From an uncultured Lachnospiraceae bacterium (GTDB taxonomy: Bacteria; Bacillota; Clostridia; Lachnospirales; Lachnospiraceae): DNA of 57,021 nt. The notes below the pieces were generated by a model that ran no database searches, was not told the origin of the DNA, and saw nothing but the letters and a program-made list of their open reading frames with translations. Below are positions 24,801 through 37,695 of this stretch, piece by piece. Each line of letters starts with the position of its first letter. Position 1 is the first letter of the stretch. Made by a program: the position numbers and the translations under genes. The stretch spans positions 1 to 57,021 of the forward strand of contig CATKXE010000013.1 in assembly GCA_949840465.1 (NCBI GenBank), given 5' to 3'.

Positions 24801-26605
24801 GTTGCAAATACCTCCTTATCTGAAATCTTTTTCTGATACCCCAGCGTGAACATCGGGGAAAATGCATATCCTTCCCTGATATATCCTGTTCCGCCCCCGG
24901 TCTGCGTCATAGATACCCTTGTCTCAATGGCGGGAATCACCGCGGATACTTCTTTTGCCCCTTCCAGGCTTTCTTCCCTGCACCGGTATTCATAGACGAT
25001 CTCTTTTGTCCCGCCGCCTTCACACCGAAGGACAATTCCGCTCATATCCTCCGGATATTCTGTGGTTCCATAGCATGCTACCATATATTCATTCAGTTCC
25101 ACTTCCGCATCCGGGTCGCTCATGGAAAGGATCGTCCTCTCAATCTTTATAGAGCCCGTTCCTTCCTCAAAATATTCCTTTGTCTGGAGGGTCACAGACA
25201 AATCAGAAAATTCAATTTCCACCGGATCCAATACCAGGATCCTGGTCTTCCCATCCCGGGAAAAATGCGCCTTGGTCCGGCAAAGGCACAGATCCACCTC
25301 TTCCCCGTTATGGCAGACTTTGGCGCTGCGTATGGTTCCTTCCCCCGCATAATGGGTAAAATAGCCTGCCCGGTATTTTTCCTGAATCAGGAACGGATAG
25401 GATGCATCCTGTACATGCTTCGTCCCGATTCCCACTTCCCATTTCAACTTGGCGGCATAGGGACGCAGATCGAAGATTGCGCCGCCCTGATCCATATTGA
25501 CTCCTGCCCTCATGTAAGGATCTGTGTACCAAAATACCTGTTTGTCCGAACCGTAGAGGATATCTCTCCAAAGAGCGCATTCCGGCTCTGTGTAGGATTT
25601 CTTCTGCCGGTAGTAATCCGCAAACTCGGACATGGTCATATCCATGAGTTTCCCCTCTTTCTTCAGATCTCCGTAATATTTACAGCCATCCGAATAGGAT
25701 TTCAGAAGCAGCTCATAGGGAGCCTCCCAGCGTCCCATCTTGTTCATCCATCCAGGACCCACGAACATCATATTGTAAGCATAGCCATTGTTGTACTTCT
25801 CCTGAGCCCGGTACTGATCAATCAAATTATAGAGATATGGATATTCCCAGGTCCTGGAATCATAGATCATGCCCCGCAGCACGTTCTGCGGGTGCGTCCC
25901 AAAATTGGATCCGTTCCCGTCATAGCAGGCCAGAAGATCCCTTGACAGGTGGGGAATCGCCACGATTCCGCTGTCCTCCGCCTCATCTGCCGCCGGAGCA
26001 TGGGTGTTCTGTCTGGAGGGGATCCATGGCGCCCACGGCCCTCCGTCAAACAGCGTATACCAGGAATTATTGCAGGTATGGTATGCCTTTGGCCCTTCCT
26101 CCCAGCAGGTGGCAATGGCACATTTGACCGTAGGATAATTCTCCTTAATATAATGAGTCAGTTCTGCATCCATATAATAGGAGCCTGTGGATTCCGGATA
26201 GAATCCAAATGTATCATAAAACTTTCCGAATACATCATCCACAATTTTCCTTTTATCTTCCATGGAAAACATCCAGATACAAAAGTCCTTTGTTTTATAT
26301 TTTTCACGGAACTGTTCACACGGCAGTCCCAAAAGAGAGAGGGCAATTTCGTCGCCGTATTTCTCGTGGTCTTCTTTTGCAATCTGCACCGCTTCCGCAT
26401 TAAACAGCGCTGCATAAGTCATATGGATCGTCACTTTTAATCCATTTTCATGAGCCAGCCTCTGCTGGGTCCTGAAAATATCCAGGGACTCTGTCAAAAG
26501 CTTCTTATCCCCGATATCCTCCTCTTTTCCATGCCCGGTCACAGTGGCGGAATACTCCGGCACCATTTCCGGACGATGGATTACATTCAGAATAAATTCA
26601 CCCAT
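24773..26605 (-). CDS. NodB/GH57-like (beta/alpha)-barrel protein of a carbohydrate locus
   Basis: A 610-residue soluble protein without signal peptide. The N-terminal half has motifs that suggest a deacetylase/GH38/GH57-like seven-stranded barrel (VTIHMTYAALFN, DTFGFYPESTGSYYMDAE, VAIPHLSRDLLACYDGNGS) with many aromatic residues; the C-terminal half is beta-rich. No exact family is recognised. It stands 136 nt after the inner-membrane components of a sugar ABC importer and is probably co-transcribed, so it likely works on the imported oligosaccharide in the cytosol. The start is fixed by AAAGGAG before the ATG; the longer frame upstream is not supported. Confidence 0.6.
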   Translation of the reverse strand: MGEFILNVIHRPEMVPEYSATVTGHGKEEDIGDKKLLTESLDIFRTQQRLAHENGLKVTIHMTYAALFNAEAVQIAKEDHEKYGDEIALSLLGLPCEQFREKYKTKDFCIWMFSMEDKRKIVDDVFGKFYDTFGFYPESTGSYYMDAELTHYIKENYPTVKCAIATCWEEGPKAYHTCNNSWYTLFDGGPWAPWIPSRQNTHAPAADEAEDSGIVAIPHLSRDLLACYDGNGSNFGTHPQNVLRGMIYDSRTWEYPYLYNLIDQYRAQEKYNNGYAYNMMFVGPGWMNKMGRWEAPYELLLKSYSDGCKYYGDLKKEGKLMDMTMSEFADYYRQKKSYTEPECALWRDILYGSDKQVFWYTDPYMRAGVNMDQGGAIFDLRPYAAKLKWEVGIGTKHVQDASYPFLIQEKYRAGYFTHYAGEGTIRSAKVCHNGEEVDLCLCRTKAHFSRDGKTRILVLDPVEIEFSDLSVTLQTKEYFEEGTGSIKIERTILSMSDPDAEVELNEYMVACYGTTEYPEDMSGIVLRCEGGGTKEIVYEYRCREESLEGAKEVSAVIPAIETRVSMTQTGGGTGYIREGYAFSPMFTLGYQKKISDKEVFATWLNLEKAD

Positions 26606-26740
26606 TTTTTTTACTCCTTTTATGTCGTCTTTATTTTTTATCATTTCGTTATAGCCAGTTAGAAAAAAGAGTCTCGCGAACGAAACTCTTTTTCTCATAT
26701 AGGTCCACCTTCGTACACGTACTCAGGAGCGCTCCCGTCA

Positions 26741-27580
26741 TTATTTCACAGCGCCTGTGATACCTTCTGCAAACTGCTTCTGCAACACGAAGAATACTAC
26801 CATCGTAGGAATCGAGCAGAATAATACGCCCATCATAATCATACCATAATCAATCTTGTAACCGCCGATTGTATTGGCAATCAACATAACCATATTCAAA
26901 GATTTTCCATCTGTCATAATAACCTTCGGCCACAGGTATGCATTCCATGCATTCATAAATGTGATAACCGCCGCCGCCGCATAGGTGGATCTCATGGTCG
27001 GGAAAAACATACGGTAGAAAATCTGCAGTTCATTCAGCCCGTCAATCCTGGCCGCCTCGATAATGTCAATCGGAAATGCCCTTGCGTTCTGGCGGAACAT
27101 CATGATCATAAACGGCGTGGAAATCATCGGAAGGAAGAAACCAACCGCCGTATTCAAAAGTTTTGCAGTGCTGAACATCTGGAACAATGGAATCATGGTC
27201 GCCACCTGCGGAACCATCATTGCCAGAAGCAGGATGGAAAATAGTTTATCTTTCCATTTATCATGATAAATCTCAAAACCATATCCGGCCAGGGAGCAGA
27301 TCAGAAGACAGATTACCGTCACCGCAATGGCATACACGAAAGAGTTCGTCATAGCACGCGCCAGCGGCTGCTGTGCAACCAGATTCTTAAAATTCTCCAC
27401 TGCATACTTGCCTGGAAGCAGGCGCCCTTTGGAGATATCAATATAGTTGTTCGTCGCTGCTGAGATCATCCACAAAAACGGGAATATGGAGATGATCGAA
27501 AATATGGTCAAAAAGATATAAGTAGGAATCAGCCTACGCTGTATCATGGATCTGTTTTTTGGCTCAGTCACGTGTATCAC
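26741..27580 (-). CDS. Carbohydrate ABC transporter permease (MalG type)
   Basis: One of two inner-membrane subunits of a CUT1 sugar importer (279 residues, six helices). The EAA loop that docks the ATPase is EAARIDGLNELQIFYRMFFP. The start is a GTG (27578-27580) that overlaps the 3' end of the upstream permease gene by 17 nt, so the two are coupled. A second GTG four codons on has a better-spaced AGGTG. No ATPase gene is in the cluster; a shared MsmK-like ATPase elsewhere is the usual solution in Firmicutes. Confidence 0.92.
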   Translation of the reverse strand: MIHVTEPKNRSMIQRRLIPTYIFLTIFSIISIFPFLWMISAATNNYIDISKGRLLPGKYAVENFKNLVAQQPLARAMTNSFVYAIAVTVICLLICSLAGYGFEIYHDKWKDKLFSILLLAMMVPQVATMIPLFQMFSTAKLLNTAVGFFLPMISTPFMIMMFRQNARAFPIDIIEAARIDGLNELQIFYRMFFPTMRSTYAAAAVITFMNAWNAYLWPKVIMTDGKSLNMVMLIANTIGGYKIDYGMIMMGVLFCSIPTMVVFFVLQKQFAEGITGAVK

Positions 27581-28457
27581 CTACTTTCAGATTAATAAAT
27601 GCAAGGATTGCAACGATAATAAATACAAAGAATGCCATAGCGCTTCCATAACCAAAGTTCGGGGCACGCAGGAAACATGTATTGTAAATATAATGGGACA
27701 TTGTGATCGTCGCGTTGGCCGGTCCGCCGTTCGTCAGGTTGACAGACTCGTCGAACAACTGCAGCGTACCATTGATGGACATGATAAATGTCATGATAAT
27801 GGTCGGTTTCAAAAGGGGTACAGTGATGCTCCAGAATGTCCTCCAGCCGTTGGCGCCGTCAATCTTTGCCGCCTCATATACAGAATATTCGATATTCTGA
27901 AGGCCTGCCAGATAGAATACCATATTGTACCCTGTCCATCTCCAGATCAATGCAATGATGATGACCATCTTCGCCGTCCCTGCGTTGCCCAGGAAGTTAT
28001 ACCCCTCACTGAAAATCCCCAATGCCACCAACGCGTTGTTGATCAGGCCGTCCTGTGCAAACAGGAACCGGAAAATAATCGCATAGGAAACCAGTGACGT
28101 CGCACAGGGTAAAAATACACAAGTACGGAAAAGCCCCTTGAACTTCAGGTCACGGTTGTTCAAAAGCTGTGCCAGCAGGATTGCAAGGATCAGCATAATC
28201 GGCACCTGGATAGCCAGATAGAAAAATGTGTTCGTCACAGAGCGAAGGAACACTCTGTCCTCAAACATACGCGCATAATTGGAGATACCGGTAAACGTAT
28301 AGTTCGTCCCCCGCCCTGTCTGTAAGGAAAGAAGAAACGCCCTTACCATGGGATAAAAACTCATGACTACAATCATCAGTGTAGCCGGGGTAAGGAACGC
28401 CCAGCCGGCAGCTCTCTGTTTTGCAAGCAAGCTCATACCTTTCTTCTTAGATTCCAC
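27564..28457 (-). CDS. Carbohydrate ABC transporter permease (MalF type)
   Basis: The partner permease of the CUT1 importer (297 residues, six helices, starting with KQRAAGWAFLTPATLMIVVM). The EAA loop is EAAKIDGANGWRTFWSITVP. Translation starts at GTG (MESKKKG) with AGGGGGT upstream. It follows the binding-protein gene after 181 nt; an attenuator-like hairpin (28579-28604) lies in that gap, allowing more binding protein than permease to be made. Confidence 0.92.
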   Translation of the reverse strand: MESKKKGMSLLAKQRAAGWAFLTPATLMIVVMSFYPMVRAFLLSLQTGRGTNYTFTGISNYARMFEDRVFLRSVTNTFFYLAIQVPIMLILAILLAQLLNNRDLKFKGLFRTCVFLPCATSLVSYAIIFRFLFAQDGLINNALVALGIFSEGYNFLGNAGTAKMVIIIALIWRWTGYNMVFYLAGLQNIEYSVYEAAKIDGANGWRTFWSITVPLLKPTIIMTFIMSINGTLQLFDESVNLTNGGPANATITMSHYIYNTCFLRAPNFGYGSAMAFFVFIIVAILAFINLKVGDTRD

Positions 28458-28578
28458 TGAAAAACCCCCTTTACTTCTTGTTTTTTAGTCTCAGAAAATG
28501 CGTCTGATACACATTTTCCATGTATCTTAATATGCAGAAAATGGATATCAGGCATATTTTCCGCATTTTAAGGCGCAA

Positions 28579-28604
28579 AAAGGGGAACCGCCAGGGCGGT
28601 CCCC
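28579..28604 (-). terminator. Attenuating terminator between binding protein and permeases
   Basis: On the minus strand GGGGACCGCC pairs with GGCGGTTCCCC (one bulged T, 2-nt loop) and is followed by TTTTT. It stands just after the binding-protein stop and before the permease genes, typical for lowering permease expression. Confidence 0.8.
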
Positions 28605-28638
28605 CGCTTATTTACAGACTCTATAGCCCGGCTGCTAT

Positions 28639-29994
28639 TTATTGATAATAGAACTCAGCGTCTGCCTGTGCCTGCTCTAATATATCTTCTTTCTCGCCGC
28701 CGCCAGACATAATATCCTGAATTGCTGTGGAAACAACTTCACGTACATCATAGTAATATGCGCTGGTATTGTTGGAAGGTGTCTTCTCGGCAAATTCCAC
28801 TACGGTTGCAAAGATCGGCTGATCGCTCCAGAATTCCTGCGGCTCCTGATAAGCTTCGGAATCGCCTGCCGGTCCCCATGTACTGATCGCACCCGTGGTC
28901 GGAAGGATGTTCTCATACAACGTTACGCTTCCTGCGAATGTCTTTGCAAGGAAATCATAAGCAAGGTCTGTGTTCTGGCAGTTAGAGCTTACATACCAGG
29001 AAGAACCGCCGTTGTTGGAGTAATTCGTAGCGCCGGATGTCTCCATCAGCTTCGGCATATTGGTGATTGCCCAGTTTCCTGAAGTATCTTCCATACCCAT
29101 AACGGTTGCCATGATCCAGTTACCATTAATGGTTCCTGCGCACTGCTCATTGGTAATAGAGGATACATACTCATCCCACTCATTTACTTCATAGAAAACG
29201 CCTTCTTTTACCATTTCCTGATAGATGTCGATACATTCATTCAATGCATCATTGCCAACCAGGTTCGGGGTTCCGTCTTCATTGAAGAGGGATGCGCCCG
29301 CCGACTGAAGCATCATCATAATGATATCCTGGCTGTTAGCCTGTCCTGAAAGCATGTACTTTCCGGTCTTCTCTTTTACAACTTTACCAATCTCGATGAA
29401 CTTGTTCCAGTCAATGTCTGTCAGGTCATCAATCGTATAGCCTGCTTCCTCAAGGATATCTGTACGATAGCAGGAGATCACTGCGCCGTTGTCGAACGGA
29501 ACGCCGTAGTTCTTGCCGTCTACTGTGGAGTATGCAAGCTTTCCTTCTGCAAATTCAGAGAAATCAATTCCGCTGTCCGTCAGGTCTGTAAAAGCTTCCG
29601 GGTAGAAAGAAACGAATTTCTGATAGGAGTTGTCCTGCATCAGGATAATGTCTGCCATCGTCCCGAAGTCGCCTGACTCCGCACAGGTCTGCAGCTTCGT
29701 CTCGCAGTCGTCGGAAAGGGTCTCGATTACTTCCAGCTCGAAATCCGGATCGACTTCTTCCTTATAGATCTTCCCGGCTTCTTCAATCGCAGGAATATTG
29801 AATGCAGGATCCCATGTCCATACAACCAGCTTATGTCCTCCCTCGGAGCCGCCGCCTGAACCGCCTTCATCTGACTCCGCCGCATTGCCCGAACCGCCGT
29901 CGCTGCTGCCGCCGTCGTCTCCGCCGCCGCCGCAAGCCGCAAGGGACAATACCATCATACCTGCAAGCAATACTGAAAGTAATTTTTTCTTCAT
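28639..29994 (-). CDS. Sugar ABC transporter substrate-binding lipoprotein
   Basis: An extracellular family-1 solute-binding lipoprotein (451 residues). The signal peptide MKKKLLSVLLAGMMVLSLAA ends in a lipobox LAAC with Cys21, then a Gly/Ser/Asp-rich linker (22-53) and the binding fold starting KLVVWTWDPAFNIPAIEEAG. It captures an oligosaccharide for the two permeases downstream. GGAGG lies 9 nt before the ATG. It is probably under the AraC regulator at 30870-31718. Confidence 0.94.
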   Translation of the reverse strand: MKKKLLSVLLAGMMVLSLAACGGGGDDGGSSDGGSGNAAESDEGGSGGGSEGGHKLVVWTWDPAFNIPAIEEAGKIYKEEVDPDFELEVIETLSDDCETKLQTCAESGDFGTMADIILMQDNSYQKFVSFYPEAFTDLTDSGIDFSEFAEGKLAYSTVDGKNYGVPFDNGAVISCYRTDILEEAGYTIDDLTDIDWNKFIEIGKVVKEKTGKYMLSGQANSQDIIMMMLQSAGASLFNEDGTPNLVGNDALNECIDIYQEMVKEGVFYEVNEWDEYVSSITNEQCAGTINGNWIMATVMGMEDTSGNWAITNMPKLMETSGATNYSNNGGSSWYVSSNCQNTDLAYDFLAKTFAGSVTLYENILPTTGAISTWGPAGDSEAYQEPQEFWSDQPIFATVVEFAEKTPSNNTSAYYYDVREVVSTAIQDIMSGGGEKEDILEQAQADAEFYYQ

Positions 29995-30268
29995 AAAACA
30001 TGTCCTCCTTTTTTACCTCGAAAAATCCTGTAATTTCGTCTTTTTCTCCGGTTTTGATATGATAGTATTTTACCAAATGGACTTTTCCGATAGTGAGCAA
30101 AATCATTCTAAAACTATGCATTTTCAACCATGCTTGTAGTTTTTGCACCATTCCTTCCCCTTATCTGAATTTTTTTTGTATATATTTACAATATCCTGGC
30201 GGAATTTACCGGATAACGTCGAATTGTTTTGTGTAAAACGACTTATTTCCCCATAAAGTATGGGCGTC

Positions 30269-30293
30269 AAAAAAGCGAAGCTCACGCCTCGCT
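30269..30293 (-). terminator. Intrinsic terminator after the 170-residue membrane protein gene
   Basis: Minus strand AGCGA/TCGCT with an inner GC/GC pair and GTGA tetraloop, followed by TTTTTT. The rest of 29995-30335 is the AT-rich upstream region of the binding-protein gene; no strong promoter stands out. Confidence 0.75.
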
Positions 30294-30335
30294 CTCCGCC
30301 GTTTCAGGTCTCATTCTAAAATACGGCATGGCATA

Positions 30336-30848
30336 TCATGCCAGAAATACCCTGTCGGGATACATTTTTTTCATAGGCCGGAGCATTTCATCATCCAGAT
30401 CCAGCAGCAGTTTAATCTTCCTCCTGTCCTGCATGATGATCATTGTATAATACGGAGTATTCTCCTCATAGGAAGTATAGTCGTATTTGGGCAGCCTTTC
30501 CCCTCCCCCATCCTTCCGGTACTTTGCCACAGCCTCATGGCGGCTGGGAGCCGTCACCTCCATCTCTGACAATTCCAGGATATGGGCTGTCTTGCGGTAG
30601 CGCCTGCCCAGAATCACATCCACCGTGAACCTGCGGTTTTCCAACCGGTATTCGTACTCCTTCTGGCTGTACACGTCATATCCGAAATACAGAACCACCA
30701 GAAGGAATCCCGGAAGCATGAATCCCTGGGAAATGGCAATTCCCAGAAGTACAAAAATCACCGCAAAAACAACCATTATTTTACGCAGGGCTCCTGTCAG
30801 TGCTTTTGGTTTTCTTTTCACCTGTTTTACAATCGCATAATCATACAT
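30336..30848 (-). CDS. Hypothetical membrane protein (possibly DUF6106)
   Basis: The 170-residue product has a short basic cytosolic start (MYDYAIVKQVKRKPKALTGA), two adjacent helices (KIMVVFAVIFVLLGIAI, FMLPGFLLVVLYFGYDVY), then a soluble domain of about 100 residues with ENRRFTVDVILGRRYRKTAH and a PH-like pattern. It may belong to DUF6106, but this is from memory and uncertain. It lies 21 nt after the AraC gene and has its own terminator, so the two may be co-transcribed. Confidence 0.7.
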   Translation of the reverse strand: MYDYAIVKQVKRKPKALTGALRKIMVVFAVIFVLLGIAISQGFMLPGFLLVVLYFGYDVYSQKEYEYRLENRRFTVDVILGRRYRKTAHILELSEMEVTAPSRHEAVAKYRKDGGGERLPKYDYTSYEENTPYYTMIIMQDRRKIKLLLDLDDEMLRPMKKMYPDRVFLA

Positions 30849-30869
30849 AAATTGTGTCCCTCTTTTCGT

Positions 30870-31718
30870 TTATTCTTCGGAAGCATCTGACTTCCGGTAT
30901 CTGGTAGGCGTCTTCCCTTTGCATTTTTTAAATGCTTTGGAAAAATACAGGTTGTCCTCATAGCCCACAGAGTGCGCAATGGCTGTGACCGGCATATCTG
31001 TCTCCCGCAAAAGCCGGCATGCCTGCCGGATACGGTACTCCTCCACATAATCTTTGGGAGACATTTTCAGGATCTTTTGGAACATCCTGTACAGATAGCT
31101 TCTGCAGACCCCGGTATATCCTGCGATATCCTCTATGGAGATCGGATAAGAATAATGCTCCTCAATATAGCGGATCGCCTGTTCCACCCGTCCTGTCTGC
31201 AGGTTTTTCTGCTTTGCGTCGGCTGTGGAATTCTCCATCAGCACGGCGATCATCGAATACAGCGCCCCGGTCATGGCCACCGCGTCGTAAAAGGTATTCC
31301 CCTTTGCTTCATAGACCTGCATGATCTTTTGCTCAATCTCCCCGCTTAACGCAGCCTGTTCCAGAACCGGGGATTCCTCTGAAAAATCCGTATGGTTCAG
31401 GAGATAAAACGCATCCGTCCCGGCAAAGCCCACCCAGGTATAGGCCCAGGGTTCCTCCTCGTCGGCCCGGTAACATGCTTCCATATTGGGATAGATCAGG
31501 AAGGTATCGCCCATTTTCAGAGAATACGTTTTTCCGCGGGTCGTAAAATATCCTTTTCCGCTCAGCACATGATGGAGCAGATAATGATCCCGCACCCCCG
31601 GCCCCCACTGAAATCCGGGCGTACACTTCTGGCTTCCTACATTATATACGGAAAGGGAACCCAGGGGCCTGTTTTCCGTATAATAGGAATGTACATAATC
31701 TTCAATTAAATCCGGCAT
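30870..31718 (-). CDS. AraC-family transcriptional regulator
   Basis: A 282-residue regulator: an N-terminal cupin-like sensing domain (LLHHVLSGKGYFTTRGKTYS) and a C-terminal double helix-turn-helix (about residues 180-278; SIEDIAGYTGVCRSYLYRMF and VTAIAHSVGYEDNLYFSKAF). It is divergent from the GH2 beta-galactosidase gene across a 220-nt gap holding a 12-bp inverted repeat, and stands upstream of the ABC importer. It likely activates one or both units in response to the transported sugar. GGAAGG precedes the ATG. Confidence 0.9.
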   Translation of the reverse strand: MPDLIEDYVHSYYTENRPLGSLSVYNVGSQKCTPGFQWGPGVRDHYLLHHVLSGKGYFTTRGKTYSLKMGDTFLIYPNMEACYRADEEEPWAYTWVGFAGTDAFYLLNHTDFSEESPVLEQAALSGEIEQKIMQVYEAKGNTFYDAVAMTGALYSMIAVLMENSTADAKQKNLQTGRVEQAIRYIEEHYSYPISIEDIAGYTGVCRSYLYRMFQKILKMSPKDYVEEYRIRQACRLLRETDMPVTAIAHSVGYEDNLYFSKAFKKCKGKTPTRYRKSDASEE

Positions 31719-31863
31719 CTGTCCTTCCCCCTTTTCTGTGCTTCCAGTATAGCCCGAATTGCAATTTCAGGCAACATTTTTCCATGTATTTGCAATGATT
31801 TTATATTGTAATCCCTACCCGCATCAAGCATAATGGATAAAATAGCACGGTAATTTCAATTCG

Positions 31864-31901
31864 GTGTCAGAGTTCTCTGACAAATCTGTGAACTCTGACA
31901 C
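31864..31901. promoter_or_regulatory. 12-bp inverted repeat in the beta-galactosidase upstream region
   Basis: Perfect arms gtgtcagagttc (31864-31875) and gaactctgacac (31890-31901) around 14 nt, ending 37 nt before the ATG of the GH2 gene. The loop repeats part of the arm (TCTGACA). No U-tract follows. A regulator site or a leader hairpin is likely. Confidence 0.65.
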
Positions 31902-31926
31902 AATTCCGTAGAACAAGCAGAGTTAG

Positions 31927-35022
<3,096 letters not shown>

Positions 35023-35041
35023 AGAACCATTAATCTGATAC

Positions 35042-35076
35042 AAAAGCCTCCCCAATGCAAATACGGGGAGGCTTTT
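35042..35076. terminator. Bidirectional terminator between lacZ and an AraC gene
   Basis: Perfect 12-bp stem (aaaagcctcccc 35042-35053, ggggaggctttt 35065-35076) with an 11-nt loop, T-runs on both strands, between two convergent genes. Confidence 0.9.
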
Positions 35077-35114
35077 GTATCACTTTGCGTACCACGGGAC
35101 CAGCATGGCTTTTG

Positions 35115-36062
35115 CTACCATCCCGCTTCGGAATGAATCTGGAATTTCAGAAGCTGCTGCTCAAAGTTTTCCGGACGCTTCCTCCATTCATAGGGCGCCG
35201 TGCCCATGACCTGTTTGAAATTCCGGTTAAAGGTGGACAATGTAGTAAATCCGCATTTGTATGCGATATCCGATATGGGAACGTCTGTTTTTTTCAAATA
35301 TTCACAGGCGGTTTGGACGCGGACCAGGTTAATGTATTCCAAAGGCCCCATTTTCATATAGGCGGAAAAAGTCCTTCTAAAATGCGTCTCGCTCATATGG
35401 CACCATGCGGCCAGGTCTCCCACCTTCAGCGGCTCCATATAATGGAGGGTAATATAATCCAGCGCGCGGGAAATCGGAATCGTAATTTTTCCCTCCAGCA
35501 CTTCATTCTCCTCTTGATCCTGTTCTTCTATCTGATTTCCCCGGACAATATTGATCAAAAGAGCCAGCAAGACCCCTTTTGCCTCATCGATATAGAACTC
35601 CTTCGGTTCCCGCATAATTTCCAGAATCTGCCGGATCATCCCCGCAATCGCAGGCGATTCGGATACATTCTTTAAGACGGCCCGGGAATTGATCCGATCC
35701 CGCATACGTTCCACTCTGATCAAACTCCCCCCCCTATGATATTCACGAAGAAGGCTTTCCTCATCGACAAACAGGTATTCCCAGTAACTGATGGTTCCTG
35801 GATTGCTGTTGGTTGTATGAGGGTAATTCTTTGGAATGATGGTAAACTGATTGGGCTTGAACCGAAGGCTCTGTTCCCCCAATACAAGTTCTCCCCGGCC
35901 ATCATAGCAATAGCCGATTTCCAGATAATTATGGAAATGCAGATAATCCGTATCATTTCCATAGGACTGCACCCATTTATCGCCCAACAGCGCCAGAATC
36001 GGACTCCCGCTCGGCATCTTATAATATCGAAATTCCATCTTGGGCTTTTTTCTTTTGCTCAT
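35115..36062 (-). CDS. AraC-family transcriptional regulator
   Basis: A 315-residue AraC/XylS regulator with an N-terminal cupin domain (LHFHNYLEIGYCYDGRGELV) and C-terminal helix-turn-helix pair (VGDLAAWCHMSETHFRRTFS, ISDIAYKCGFTTLSTFNRNF). The start MSKRKKPKMEFRYYKM has CAGGAGAAAGC upstream; the 14 codons before it do not. It is convergent to lacZ and may control it or a distant target. It differs in sequence from the other AraC protein in the window. Confidence 0.88.
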   Translation of the reverse strand: MSKRKKPKMEFRYYKMPSGSPILALLGDKWVQSYGNDTDYLHFHNYLEIGYCYDGRGELVLGEQSLRFKPNQFTIIPKNYPHTTNSNPGTISYWEYLFVDEESLLREYHRGGSLIRVERMRDRINSRAVLKNVSESPAIAGMIRQILEIMREPKEFYIDEAKGVLLALLINIVRGNQIEEQDQEENEVLEGKITIPISRALDYITLHYMEPLKVGDLAAWCHMSETHFRRTFSAYMKMGPLEYINLVRVQTACEYLKKTDVPISDIAYKCGFTTLSTFNRNFKQVMGTAPYEWRKRPENFEQQLLKFQIHSEAGW

Positions 36063-36122
36063 ATGCTTTCTCCTGGCAATAGATTCTTCAAAGAGGCCTG
36101 CCAATCCTCAAAAAAACAGAAA

Positions 36123-36146
36123 CCGCCGCTTACCCAATAAGCGACG
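36123..36146 (-). terminator. Terminator after enolase
   Basis: On the minus strand CCG-t-CGCTTA pairs with TAAGCG-g-CGG around TTGGG, followed by a T-rich run (TTTCTGTTTTTTT). It lies 97 nt beyond the eno stop. Confidence 0.7.
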
Positions 36147-36243
36147 GCTTCTAAAGGCACTCTTTCATTTCTGTACTTCGGGCTGGCCGCTTATCGGCTA
36201 CGCCCTGTCTATTTTATAGCGCATATCCCTGTTTTGTCAATCC

Positions 36244-37539
<1,296 letters not shown>

Positions 37540-37695
37540 TCATAGGAAATATTATGCGCCAATTCTGAAATTCTAATGCAAAAAAATATGAAGTTGACTG
37601 CGGATATAAAAAAGACAGCCCTCTTACCTTTCACTTCCTCATATGACAGGTAAAAACCGCCGCCTTTTTCTTATCTTTACAAACAGCCGGAATAA

